From Gammaproteobacteria bacterium (GTDB lineage Bacteria; Pseudomonadota; Gammaproteobacteria; Xanthomonadales; Xanthomonadaceae), in NCBI GenBank assembly GCA_030431185.1, contig JAUIJO010000037.1:1-17088 (forward strand): a DNA stretch of 17,088 nt, given 5' to 3'. Below are positions 1 to 6,869 of the stretch, one piece after another. The notes under the pieces were generated by a model that was not told the DNA's origin, did no database searches, and saw nothing but the letters and a program-made list of their open reading frames with translations. Made by a program: the position numbers and the translations under genes. How positions within the stretch are numbered: position 1 is the first letter of the stretch; each line of letters opens with the position of its first letter.

Positions 1-204
1 GCCGGCGAAGATCACGTCGGTGAGCGAGTCGCCGCGCAGGCGGCTGGCCGAGCTCTCGCCCATGACCCAGCGCACCGCGTCGATGATGTTGGACTTGCCG
101 CAGCCATTGGGCCCCACCACACCGGTCATGTTGGTGGGCAGGTGAAGGGTGGTCGGGTCGACGAAGGATTTGAAGCCGGAAAGCTTGATCGTGGACAGAC
201 GCAT
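1..204 (-). CDS. smc: Chromosome segregation protein SMC, N-terminal part (cut by window edge)
   Basis: Only the first 68 codons are in the window; the gene continues past the left edge. SMC is the ATPase of the bacterial condensin, a long coiled-coil dimer that compacts and segregates chromosomes together with ScpA and ScpB. The visible part is the start of the ATP-binding head: the usual opening residues MRLSTIKLSGFKSF, then the Walker A loop GPNGCGKS at residues 31-38, followed by NIIDAVRWVMGE (39-50), all hallmarks of SMC rather than other ABC ATPases. The ATG at 204 matches the usual SMC N-terminus; a GAGG about 12 bases upstream is a weak ribosome site. It is transcribed away from scpA and scpB, which lie on the opposite strand about 1.2 kb off, so the condensin subunits form a split, divergent locus. 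Identification is firm; nothing can be said about the hinge or C-terminus. Confidence 0.95.
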   Translation of the reverse strand, partial: MRLSTIKLSGFKSFVDPTTLHLPTNMTGVVGPNGCGKSNIIDAVRWVMGESSASRLRGDSLTDVIFAG

Positions 205-242
205 GCGGCGAAGAGGCCTCTGGCGGGTGCGTCGGCACCGCG

Positions 243-335
243 CTGTTGATTACAGAATGGGTGAATTATTTCGCGTAAGCCATTGATTGACTTGAACGAT
301 GCGCGACCCGTCGACCACGCTTCCAGCGAGTATAA
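243..335 (-). promoter_or_regulatory. AT-rich probable promoter region of smc
   Basis: This part of the 191-bp gap between bolA and smc is strikingly AT-rich for the window. On the minus strand it carries a good -10-like TATACT (334 to 329) and a second AT-rich stretch containing CGAAATAATT and TGTAATC closer to smc. No convincing -35 box is spaced correctly, so the promoter is inferred mainly from base composition and position. No gene is seen between 205 and 395. Confidence 0.35.
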
Positions 336-395
336 CGGGCCCCACGCGCGGATGCCGAGGCCGGCTCTCGACCTTCCGGCAGCGCCCCGTCGTGT

Positions 396-704
396 TCAGC
401 CCTGGGCGTCGATGCCTGCTTCGGCGGGGGTGCGGGCCCGGATCGACAAGGCGTGGATGTCTGTCTCCATCAGGCGGCCGAGCGCGGCATAGACGGCACG
501 GTGGCGGGCCAGCGGCAGCATGCCCTCGAAGCGCGTGCTCACCACGTCCACGTTGAAGTGGCCGCGCCCGTCGCGCGCGCCGGCGTGGCCCGCATGGCGC
601 GCACTGTCGTCGACCACGTCCAGCGCCAGCGGCGCCAGGGCCTCCCCCAGCGCGACCCGGATCGCATCGACCCGGCCTTCCCGCGGCAGCGGCCCGCCGC
701 TCAC
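396..704 (-). CDS. bolA: BolA-family protein
   Basis: A 102-residue protein of the BolA family. These small class II KH-like proteins partner with monothiol glutaredoxins in iron-sulfur cluster handling; E. coli BolA also influences cell shape and stress morphology. Family marks are clear: GHFNVDVVSTRFEG (residues 48-61), the RHR motif at 67-69 followed by VYAALGRLM, and IHALSIRARTP (83-93), where the His of HAL (H84) is the conserved candidate cluster ligand. The start is GTG at 704, overlapping the stop of the upstream YciI-family gene (GTGA at 704-701), so the two are translationally coupled and surely co-transcribed. The pattern RHRxVYxxL plus HAL fits classical BolA better than IbaG/YrbA, though the subgroup is not certain. 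No glutaredoxin gene is nearby. Confidence 0.9.
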   Translation of the reverse strand: MSGGPLPREGRVDAIRVALGEALAPLALDVVDDSARHAGHAGARDGRGHFNVDVVSTRFEGMLPLARHRAVYAALGRLMETDIHALSIRARTPAEAGIDAQG

Positions 705-1000
705 GGCAGCACCTTGCGGAACGGGCGCACGTCGACGCGAACGTACACGCCCGCCTCGACATAGGGGTCGGCGTCGGCCCAGGCCCGGGCCTGCTCCAGC
801 GAGTCGAACTGCGCCACGACCAGGCTGCCGCTGAACCCCGCGGGGCCGGGATCCTCCGCGTCGATCGCCGGGCAGGGCCCGGCCAGCAGCAGGTGGCCCG
901 CGTCGCGCAACGCGGTCAGGCGGGCCAGGTGCGCCGGACGCGCGGCCGCGCGCTTGTCCAGCACGCCTTCGCCATCATGGCCTTCGATCACGTACCACAT
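701..1000 (-). CDS. YciI-family protein
   Basis: A 99-residue YciI-like (YCII domain, ferredoxin-like alpha/beta barrel) protein. Biochemical roles in this family are mostly unknown; some members act as dehalogenases or hydrolases through a His/Asp pair. Visible marks are the opening MWYVIEGHDG, the RPAHL segment with the conserved His (H24), the LLLAGP turn (37-42) and DADPYVEAGVY (76-86) carrying the conserved Asp-Pro. I chose the ATG at 1000 rather than an in-frame upstream ATG at 1090 because the family begins at this Met and a GGGGAG ribosome site sits about 10 bases before it. The stop overlaps the GTG of the BolA gene, forming a two-gene operon. In enterobacteria and xanthomonads YciI often sits near septation or cell-shape genes, but no septation protein is seen here. 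Confidence 0.88.
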   Translation of the reverse strand: MWYVIEGHDGEGVLDKRAAARPAHLARLTALRDAGHLLLAGPCPAIDAEDPGPAGFSGSLVVAQFDSLEQARAWADADPYVEAGVYVRVDVRPFRKVLP

Positions 1001-1427
1001 GTATCGCCGTCTCCCCGATGCCCGGCGACAGGCCGGAACGCTGAATGGATTGTAGGGCCTGCGCGGCATCGCCCGCCGGGTGCTGGACACCGTTCATCCA
1101 AGTCCGTACCCTTGATGGCAATTGTATGTGGCCGGACGCAGCGGCCCGTCGCGACAGGTTCCCCTCGCCGTCGCCACGCCTCGCACCCCGGTGCGTCGCT
1201 GCCCCTCCCCGGCCCGGGACCATATCTCTCCTGTTTCACCTCGTCGCCGTCGACCTGACGCGGATAACGGCGCGGATGGCGGGGTCCTATGGTTTCCGCA
1301 TCGACCTTTCGCTGTCCGTAGCACCCGGCGGCCGCTTCTCCGGAGCGTCCGCGACATCCATGTAGTCGTGCCCTGCCCCGACCGGCAGGCACGCGGTTCG
1401 CATGGCCCCCGGAGGGGCCAGCCACGC
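1001..1427. other. Gene-free divergent region between yciI and scpA
   Basis: This 427-bp stretch separates the divergent YciI-BolA and ScpA-ScpB-RluB operons. Open frames cross it on both strands, including the frame of scpA upstream to 1122, but none shows a recognisable protein, and the predicted peptides are Arg/Pro/Gly-rich as expected for noncoding GC-rich DNA. It holds two minus-strand TACAAT hexamers (1054-1049 and 1124-1119) and, at the right end, the scpA ribosome site GGAGG at 1411-1415. I could not find a well-formed plus-strand promoter, although one must lie here or within the gene upstream. Confidence 0.5.
1049..1054 (-). promoter_or_regulatory. Candidate -10 box for the yciI-bolA operon
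   Basis: Minus-strand TACAAT lies about 50 bp upstream of the YciI start, a good -10 hexamer in a GC-rich context, and would give a leader of about 40 nt. No recognisable -35 is found 16-18 bp upstream. A second minus-strand TACAAT is at 1124 to 1119, so the choice between them is open. Confidence 0.3.
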
Positions 1428-2360
1428 ATGACCAACCCGACCGCGTCCGAAGCGACCGAGCAGATCCAGGCTCAGCCCGCCGAGGCCGTACACAACGCGA
1501 CCCCCATGCCCCCGCAGCAGCAGGAAATGCCGCTGGCGATGGTGCATGGGCAGCCCGTGCTGCAGATCCCCCAGGACCTGTACATCCCGCCGGACGCGCT
1601 GGAAGTCATCCTCGACGCGTTCGAGGGCCCGCTGGACCTGCTGCTGTACCTGATCCGCCGGCAGAACCTGGAGATCCTCGACATCCCGGTCGCCGAGATC
1701 ACCCGGCAGTACGTCGACTACATCCAGGCCATGCACGAGATGCGTTTCGAGCTGGCCGCCGAATACCTGGTGATGGCCGCGATCCTGGCCGAGATCAAGT
1801 CGCGGATGCTGCTGCCGCGGCCGCCGAGCGAGGAAGGCGAGGAAGAGGATCCCCGCGCGGAGCTGGTCCGGCGCCTGCAGGAGTACGAGCGTTTCAAGAA
1901 GGCCGCCGAGGACCTGGACACCCTGCCCCGGCAGGACCGCGACACGGCGCCGGCCGCGGCCTTCGTGCCCGACCGCGCCTCGGTGCGGGTGCCGCCGCCG
2001 GTCGAACTGAAGGAAATGCTGCTGGCGCTGCACGATGTGTTCAAGCGCGCCGAGCTTTACACCCAGCACGCGATCAAGCGCGACGCATTGAATGTCCGCC
2101 AGCGCATGGGCGAGCTGCTGGAACGGCTGAACGATGGCCAGTTCTATCGCTTCGAGCAGTTGTTCACCGTCGAGGAAGGCAAGCTCGGCGTGGTCGTGAC
2201 CTTCCTCGGCCTGCTGACCCTGGCCAAGGAGCAGTTGATCGACATCGTGCAGGACGCACCGCTGGCGCCGATCTACGTCAAGTCGCTGGCGATCCTCGAG
2301 GACCCCAGCCAGGTCGAGCTCAGCGACGAGTTCGATCGCGACGACGGCCCGACCGGCTGA
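1428..2360 (+). CDS. scpA: Segregation and condensation protein A (kleisin)
   Basis: ScpA (310 residues) is the kleisin subunit that bridges the two SMC heads and binds a ScpB dimer. After a Gln/Pro-rich N-terminal extension (residues 1-50), the kleisin N-terminal domain is plain: AFEGPLDLLLYLIRRQNLEILDIPVAEIT (about 64-92), then helices ending in AAEYLVMAAILAEIKSRMLLP (110-130), the part that contacts the SMC neck. An acidic linker EEGEEEDPRAEL follows (135-146). The C-terminal winged-helix region spans about 230-295 (FYRFEQLF, VVVTFLGLLTLAKEQLIDIVQ). The ATG at 1428 was chosen because GGAGG stands about 12 bases upstream and the open frame further 5' has no recognisable protein. scpB starts 76 bp downstream on the same strand. 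The extension is longer than in Bacillus ScpA. Confidence 0.95.
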   Translation: MTNPTASEATEQIQAQPAEAVHNATPMPPQQQEMPLAMVHGQPVLQIPQDLYIPPDALEVILDAFEGPLDLLLYLIRRQNLEILDIPVAEITRQYVDYIQAMHEMRFELAAEYLVMAAILAEIKSRMLLPRPPSEEGEEEDPRAELVRRLQEYERFKKAAEDLDTLPRQDRDTAPAAAFVPDRASVRVPPPVELKEMLLALHDVFKRAELYTQHAIKRDALNVRQRMGELLERLNDGQFYRFEQLFTVEEGKLGVVVTFLGLLTLAKEQLIDIVQDAPLAPIYVKSLAILEDPSQVELSDEFDRDDGPTG

Positions 2361-2436
2361 GGCCGGACGCCCGCCATCCCCCTCCCGCCCGGCAGCCCTT
2401 GCCGTCGGCCACGAGACCACCGGAAAGATGCATCCC

Positions 2437-3435
2437 ATGGATCAATCGCTGGACCAATCGCTCGTCAACCGGATCGTCGAAGCGGCCCTGCTCGCGGCCC
2501 ACCAGCCGCTGACGCTGGCCCAGTTGAACGCGCTGTTCCCCGAGGACCAGCCGGCACCGGCCGGCAGCGTCGCGCAGGCGATCGAGACCCTGCAGGCCGG
2601 CTGCGCGGAACGCGGGGTGGAACTGGTGGAACTGGCCTCGGGCTTCCGCTTCCAGGTCAAGGCCGATGTCCACGGCTGGGTCGCGCGACTGTGGACCGAG
2701 CGCCAGACCCGCTACACCCGCGCCACCCTCGAGACCCTGGCGCTGATCGCCTACCGGCAGCCGATCACCCGCGGCGAGATCGAACAGGTCCGCGGCGTGG
2801 CGGTCAACAGCAACATTATCAAGGCCCTTGAAGAGCGCGAATGGATCCGCGTGGTCGGCCACCGCGACGTGCCCGGCAAGCCGGCGCTGTTCGGCACCAC
2901 CAAGGGCTTCCTGGATTACTTCGGCCTCAAGCGCCTGGACGAACTGCCGCCCCTGTCGGAACTCAAGGAGATCGGCGAGCTGGAACCGCAGTTCAAGTTC
3001 GATGGCGAAGGTGATGCCGATGCCGATGCCAAGGCCCGGCCCGCGGGCGACGGGACGATCGCCGCGGGCGGCCTGGGTGCCGGTGCCGCGGCCAGCGACG
3101 CGGCGAACGATGCCGACGGCGAGGACGCGGGCGACCTCGACCAGGACGATGCGCATGCCGGCGGCGACACGGCCGGACACGATACCCATGACGCGGATGC
3201 GGACGACGACACGTCGACCGCGCCGCACCACCCCGAAGCCGCGCCGGGCGAGCGCGCGGCGGACGAGAACGAACAGGGGTCGCCACCCGAAAGCGGCGAC
3301 ACCCCTTCGGCAATCCCGGAGACGGGCGGGGACGACGACGTCGATCCCGCATCCGCTTCCAACGCCGTCGAGACGACGACCGTTCCCGAGTCTGAGGCCG
3401 CCTCTGAAGAGGACGCGCCGGAGCCATTGAAATGA
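2437..3435 (+). CDS. scpB: Segregation and condensation protein B with long acidic tail
   Basis: ScpB dimers bind the middle of ScpA and regulate the SMC ATPase. The core (residues about 9-188) has two winged-helix domains: RIVEAALLAAHQPLTLAQL at 12-30, then the highly conserved ETLALIAYRQPITRGEIEQVRGV (99-121), NIIKALEEREWIRVVGHRDVPGKPALFGTT (126-155) and FLDYFGLKRLDELP (158-171). Residues about 188-332 form a low-complexity tail very rich in Asp, Glu, Ala and Gly, absent from short ScpB proteins and probably disordered. Start choice: ATG at 2437 has GGAAAG at 2422-2427, a proper 9-base spacing; an in-frame ATG at 2428 touches that same sequence and is less likely. The first codons contain a DQSL-DQSL duplication. 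The stop overlaps the rluB start (ATGA at 3432), so the two are coupled. Confidence 0.94.
   Translation: MDQSLDQSLVNRIVEAALLAAHQPLTLAQLNALFPEDQPAPAGSVAQAIETLQAGCAERGVELVELASGFRFQVKADVHGWVARLWTERQTRYTRATLETLALIAYRQPITRGEIEQVRGVAVNSNIIKALEEREWIRVVGHRDVPGKPALFGTTKGFLDYFGLKRLDELPPLSELKEIGELEPQFKFDGEGDADADAKARPAGDGTIAAGGLGAGAAASDAANDADGEDAGDLDQDDAHAGGDTAGHDTHDADADDDTSTAPHHPEAAPGERAADENEQGSPPESGDTPSAIPETGGDDDVDPASASNAVETTTVPESEAASEEDAPEPLK
2440..2463 (+). repeat. 12-bp tandem duplication at the scpB 5' end
   Basis: Two adjacent 12-base units, GATCAATCGCTG and GACCAATCGCTC, differ at two positions and encode Asp-Gln-Ser-Leu twice, right after the start codon. It looks like an in-frame slippage duplication of the N-terminal codons. 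Confidence 0.7.
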
Positions 3436-4997
3436 GTGAAGAAAAGAGCCGCAAGCTCACCCTGAAGCGCAGCACCGATGAAGGTGCCGCCGCCCCCCGC
3501 CTCGAAGAACGCCTGCACAAGGTCCTGGCCCAGGCCGGACTGGGATCGCGGCGCGCCCTCGAACAACGCATCGCCGACGGCCTGGTCAAGGTCAATGGCG
3601 AGGTGGCCCAGGTCGGCATGTCGATCAAGGGCGGCGACAAGATCGAGCTGGACGGACGCCAGTTCGTCGCCAGCGCGCTGACCGAGCCGTCCCGCGTGCT
3701 GATGTACAACAAGCCCGAGGGCGAGGTCACCACGCGCGAGGATCCCGAAGGCCGCCCGACGATCTTCGAGGCCCTGCCCGCCCTGAAGGGCGCGCGCTGG
3801 ATCGCGGTCGGCCGGCTCGACATCAACACCACCGGCCTGCTGCTGCTCACCACCGACGGCGAGCTCGCGAACGCGATGATGCATCCCTCCTTCGAGGTCG
3901 AACGCGAATACGTCTGCCGCGTGCGCGCGCCCGAAGGCCAGGAGCACGTCCCCGACAACATTCCCGACCGGCTCCAGCGCGGCGTCGCGCTGGAAGACGG
4001 CCCGGCGAAGTTCGACGAGGTCGAGCGCATCGGCGGCACCGACTCGCACGACTGGTTCCGCGTCGTCGTCAAGGAAGGCCGCAACCGCGAAGTGCGCCGC
4101 CTGTGGGAGTCGCAGGGCTGCCAGGTCAGCCGCCTCAAGCGCATCCGCTATGGCAAGGCGAGCCTCCCCCGGGAGCTGCTGCGCGGCCAGTCGCAGGAGA
4201 TGGCCGCCGACAAGGTCGAGGCCCTGCGCAAGGACCTGGGCCTGGAGGACGGCACCCCGTCCGCACTGACGCTGCAGCCGGTGATCGGCCAGCGCAAGGC
4301 CGCCAAGTCGACGATCAACCTCAGCGGCAACGACCGCTCGCAGGGATACGTGGGCGGTCCCAGTCGCGCCGACGAAGGTCGCGAACTGCGTCGTTTCGAC
4401 AATGTCCGCGAGGACCGCGGCCGTGGTCGCGGGGGTCCCAAGCGCCATGGCGGCCTGACCGTCAGCGGCGAGACCGCGGCCAAGCAGTCGCAGAAGCCCT
4501 TCAAGCAGCGCAAGCAGAAGGGCCAGTCGCTGCCCGAGGGCAGCCCGGCGGCATTCCGCACCTGGTACGTGCCCGATGGCGTCGAGACCGGCCCCAACGG
4601 CCACCGCAATCCGGGCGGCGCCCGGGGTCCGGGGGCGAAGAAGTACGGCAACAAGCCGCGTCCCGGCGGCGGCCCGGGCGGTGGGGGCGGCAAGCCGGCG
4701 GGCAACAAGGACCAGCGCGCGGCACATCCCTATGGACACCCGGCGGGTGCCGGCATGCACTTCCCGTCCGACCATGCGGGCGGCGGGGGCTCGCCGTACG
4801 GCGACAAGCCCCGCGGCAACCGTCCGGGCGGCGCGCGCCCGGCGGGCAACCGCGATGGCGGCCGTGGACCCGGTGGCGGCGCGGGCCGCGGACCCGGCGG
4901 CAACCGCGGCGGTGGCCGCGGGCCGGGCGGTGGCGCGGGCCGCGGGCCCGGCGGCGGCAACCGGGGGGGCGGCCGCGGCGGCAACCGCGGCGGCTGA
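3432..4997 (+). CDS. rluB: 23S rRNA pseudouridine synthase RluB with Gly/Arg-rich tail
   Basis: RluB converts U2605 (E. coli numbering) of 23S rRNA to pseudouridine during large-subunit assembly. Residues about 22-80 are an S4 RNA-binding domain (RLHKVLAQAGLGSRRALEQ, then IADGLVKVNGEVAQVG). The RsuA/RluB-type catalytic domain runs from about 88 to 250, with the signature GRLDINTTGLLLLTTDG, whose D130 is the catalytic aspartate, and later VKEGRNREVRRLWESQGCQVSRLKRIRYG (213-241). The rest (about 280-521) is a long basic, Gly/Arg/Pro-rich, probably disordered extension that includes FRTWYVPDG (375-383) and ends in two tandem GRGPGGGAGRGPGG-type units. E. coli RluB is under 300 residues, so the tail is a large addition that may aid RNA or ribosome binding. 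The start overlaps the scpB stop. A strong terminator follows 27 bp after the stop. Confidence 0.93.
   Translation: MSEEKSRKLTLKRSTDEGAAAPRLEERLHKVLAQAGLGSRRALEQRIADGLVKVNGEVAQVGMSIKGGDKIELDGRQFVASALTEPSRVLMYNKPEGEVTTREDPEGRPTIFEALPALKGARWIAVGRLDINTTGLLLLTTDGELANAMMHPSFEVEREYVCRVRAPEGQEHVPDNIPDRLQRGVALEDGPAKFDEVERIGGTDSHDWFRVVVKEGRNREVRRLWESQGCQVSRLKRIRYGKASLPRELLRGQSQEMAADKVEALRKDLGLEDGTPSALTLQPVIGQRKAAKSTINLSGNDRSQGYVGGPSRADEGRELRRFDNVREDRGRGRGGPKRHGGLTVSGETAAKQSQKPFKQRKQKGQSLPEGSPAAFRTWYVPDGVETGPNGHRNPGGARGPGAKKYGNKPRPGGGPGGGGGKPAGNKDQRAAHPYGHPAGAGMHFPSDHAGGGGSPYGDKPRGNRPGGARPAGNRDGGRGPGGGAGRGPGGNRGGGRGPGGGAGRGPGGGNRGGGRGGNRGG
4857..4967 (+). repeat. Tandem Gly/Arg/Pro repeat coding the RluB C-terminus
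   Basis: Two imperfect units of 54 and 57 bp (4857-4910 and 4911-4967) encode GGRGPGGGAGRGPGGNRG and the same with one extra Gly. It is almost purely G and C and would be prone to slippage, so tail length probably varies between strains. Confidence 0.75.
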
Positions 4998-5023
4998 GCC
5001 ACCCACCGCATTGATCGAACGGC

Positions 5024-5049
5024 AAAAGGGCGTCTTCGGACGCCTTTTT
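5024..5049 (+). terminator. Rho-independent terminator after rluB
   Basis: A 6-bp perfect stem GGCGTC/GACGCC (5029-5034 with 5039-5044) is capped by the stable TTCG tetraloop and extended by a G-T pair and AAAA/TTTT, ending in a run of five T (5045-5049). It lies 27 bp after the rluB stop and ends the scpA-scpB-rluB operon; the A-run on the other side makes it potentially bidirectional. Confidence 0.92.
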
Positions 5050-5128
5050 GCCTTTCGTCGCCCACCGTCCGAGCGTCCCGGCGCTTTGGAATAGTGTCCC
5101 ATGCGGCGAGCGGCTAAGCTTCGCCCGG

Positions 5129-5524
5129 ATGAGCCGTACCGGACGCCCGTTCGCGAACCCTGCCCCCTGCCTGCGCCTGCTGGTACTGGGCCTGTTCGCG
5201 CTCTGCCTGCTGCTGCGCCCGGTCCTGACCACGTTCGGGGAAGTCCACGAACTGGCGCACGCCGGCAGCGACGCCACCGCCTCGCACGACGCCCACTTCG
5301 GGGCGGCCGACGACGACACCGATGCGCGCGTCGCGGGCGAAGACGCGACCCTGCACACCCTGCTGCACCTGGCCCACTGCTGCGCGCAATCCACGCCGGT
5401 GCCATCGCCCGCCATGCCCATGCTTGCGCGGGCACCCCTCGAGTCGACGCCCCGTGCCACCGACTACGACGCCCCGCTCCCCGCACCGGCTGACACGCCC
5501 TTCCGGCCTCCGATAGCGGCCTGA
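5129..5524 (+). CDS. His/Cys-rich membrane-anchored protein preceding czcCBA
   Basis: I do not recognise a named family with certainty. The 131-residue protein has one hydrophobic segment (residues about 14-33) that acts as a signal or anchor, followed by a probably periplasmic region with clustered potential metal ligands: H40, H44, H53, H56, an Asp run DDDTD (61-65), then H76-x3-H80-x2-H83-C84-C85, and a Pro-rich C-terminus. Small proteins of this style precede czc or cop operons (CzcI-like, CopL-like) and are thought to be metal-responsive or metal-binding accessories; that role is inferred here from composition and position. The ATG at 5129 starts just before the hydrophobic segment, but no strong ribosome site is seen and the same frame is open from 5048. 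It lies 55 bp ahead of czcC on the same strand and probably in the same transcript. Confidence 0.65.
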   Translation: MSRTGRPFANPAPCLRLLVLGLFALCLLLRPVLTTFGEVHELAHAGSDATASHDAHFGAADDDTDARVAGEDATLHTLLHLAHCCAQSTPVPSPAMPMLARAPLESTPRATDYDAPLPAPADTPFRPPIAA

Positions 5525-5579
5525 CCTCGCACTGGCTCCCCGCCAGCCCGACGTCCCGTTCCCCAATCGGAGTTCCACC

Positions 5580-6869
5580 ATGACATTGCGACCCGCGGCG
5601 TTGGCCGCGTGCTTCGCCTGCGCGTGCCTGTCCGGCATGCTCGCGGCCCTGCCCGCGCAGGCCGGCGAAATCCTCGAACTGGAGGACGCGTTCGCGCGCG
5701 TGCTCCGGGCCCACCCCGACCTGCGCCAGATGGATGCCCGGCGATCGCAGCTCGGGTACGAACGGGCGCAGGCCGCCCAGGCGCCCGGCATACAGCTGGA
5801 CGCCTCGCTGGAAAATGCCTTCGGCAGCGGCGACCTGCGTGCCGTGCACGCGGCCGAGTTCACCGTGGGCCTGTCCTCGGTGCTCGAACGCGGCGGCAAG
5901 GCCGGCGCGCGTACCGCGGTCGTGCAGGGCCGGATCGACGCTCTGGACAACGAACGCGACATGCGCCGCCTCGACCTGTTGGCCGAGACCGCGCGTCGCC
6001 ACCTCGATGCCCTGGCCGCCGCGGCCCGACGCCGGATCGCACTGGAGGACATCCGCCAACGCGAGGAGGCCGTGGCGCTCGCGCGGCGACGGCAGCAAGC
6101 GGGCGCTTCGCCGGCGTCTCTGGTGCTCACCGCGCGCGCCGCCCTCGCCGAGTCCGAACTCGGGCTCGAGCGCAGCTCGCAACGGCAGGCGACCGCGCTC
6201 GCGCGGCTGGCCGCGCTGTGGGGCGAACACAGTCCCTCCTTCGAGCTCGCGGTCGACGCGCCGCCCGCCCTGCCGGAGATCGCGCCAATCGCGCGCCTCG
6301 AGGCCCTGCTGCGCGATGCGCCCGAGCTGGCGCGATTCGCCGACCAGCGCCGCATCGCCGAGGCGCGCCTGCAACTGGCACGCAGCGCATCACGCGCCGA
6401 CGTCGACTGGAGCCTTGGCGTGCGGCGGCTGGAAGCCGACGACGACGTCGGCTTGGTTGCCGGCCTCTCGATCCCGCTCGGCAGCCGCCGTCGTGCCGCA
6501 CCGGGCATCCGGATGGCCGAGGCCGAACTGCAATTGCTCTCGGTCGAGCGCGAATCCCGGTCGCTGTCGCTGTACGCGACGCTGGTCGAGGCGCATGGCC
6601 GCTATCGGCTCGCGCGCATGGAAGCCATGCGTTTCGAGGACGACATCATCCCCGCCCTGCAACGCGCCGAACGCGATGCACGCGCCGCCTTCGAGCGCGG
6701 CGCCGCCGGACCGCTGGAATGGACACAGCTCCAGGACAGCCTCGTCGACGCGCGCGAGCGCCAGCTTGCCGCGGCCGTGGATGGGCAACACGCCCTCATC
6801 GAACTCCAGCGCCTGACCGGCCAGCCCCTGCTGGCGACCCCGGCCCCGAATCCAGGACCCACGCCATGA
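5580..6869 (+). CDS. czcC: CzcC-type outer-membrane channel of heavy-metal RND efflux
   Basis: A 429-residue TolC-family outer membrane efflux protein that would form the exit duct of the CzcCBA pump for divalent cations (Zn, Co, Cd or Ni). A signal peptide covers residues 1-28 (hydrophobic core, cleavage after PAQA), so the channel matures in the periplasm. The body is the two-fold repeated OEP domain, nearly all long amphipathic helices: LEDAFARVLRAHPDLRQMDARRSQLGYERAQAAQAPGIQLD in repeat one, then a second unit from about 230 with VGLVAGLSIPLGSRRRA and a late ELQRLTGQPLL. No lipobox Cys follows the signal, unlike many TolC-like lipoproteins. GGAG at 5569-5572 stands 7 bases before the ATG. 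The stop overlaps the czcB start (ATGA). The CzcC label rests on operon position; sequence alone says only TolC family. Confidence 0.88.
   Translation: MTLRPAALAACFACACLSGMLAALPAQAGEILELEDAFARVLRAHPDLRQMDARRSQLGYERAQAAQAPGIQLDASLENAFGSGDLRAVHAAEFTVGLSSVLERGGKAGARTAVVQGRIDALDNERDMRRLDLLAETARRHLDALAAAARRRIALEDIRQREEAVALARRRQQAGASPASLVLTARAALAESELGLERSSQRQATALARLAALWGEHSPSFELAVDAPPALPEIAPIARLEALLRDAPELARFADQRRIAEARLQLARSASRADVDWSLGVRRLEADDDVGLVAGLSIPLGSRRRAAPGIRMAEAELQLLSVERESRSLSLYATLVEAHGRYRLARMEAMRFEDDIIPALQRAERDARAAFERGAAGPLEWTQLQDSLVDARERQLAAAVDGQHALIELQRLTGQPLLATPAPNPGPTP

Noticed and set aside
250..762. A 170-codon minus-strand frame in the bolA region.
   Set aside because: It overlaps bolA in another phase, and its predicted protein is nearly all Arg, Ala, Gly and Pro.
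1122..1427. An N-terminal extension of ScpA by 102 codons.
   Set aside because: No homology and biased composition; ATG 1428 has a GGAGG site and gives a normal kleisin N-terminus.
4576..5094. Open frame running out of the rluB tail, over the terminator.
   Set aside because: It is an out-of-phase reading of the rluB repeat region and passes through the intrinsic terminator.
2916..6374. A 1152-codon open frame on the minus strand opposite scpB, rluB and czcC.
   Set aside because: It crosses a strong terminator and three well-supported genes, shows no recognisable domain and is low-complexity; high GC content suppresses stop codons in this antisense phase.
5609..6865. A long upstream extension of the czcB frame through czcC.
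   Set aside because: The extension is Arg/Pro/Gly-rich and out of phase with czcC; a lipoprotein signal begins at 6866, exactly where an ATGA overlap with czcC occurs.
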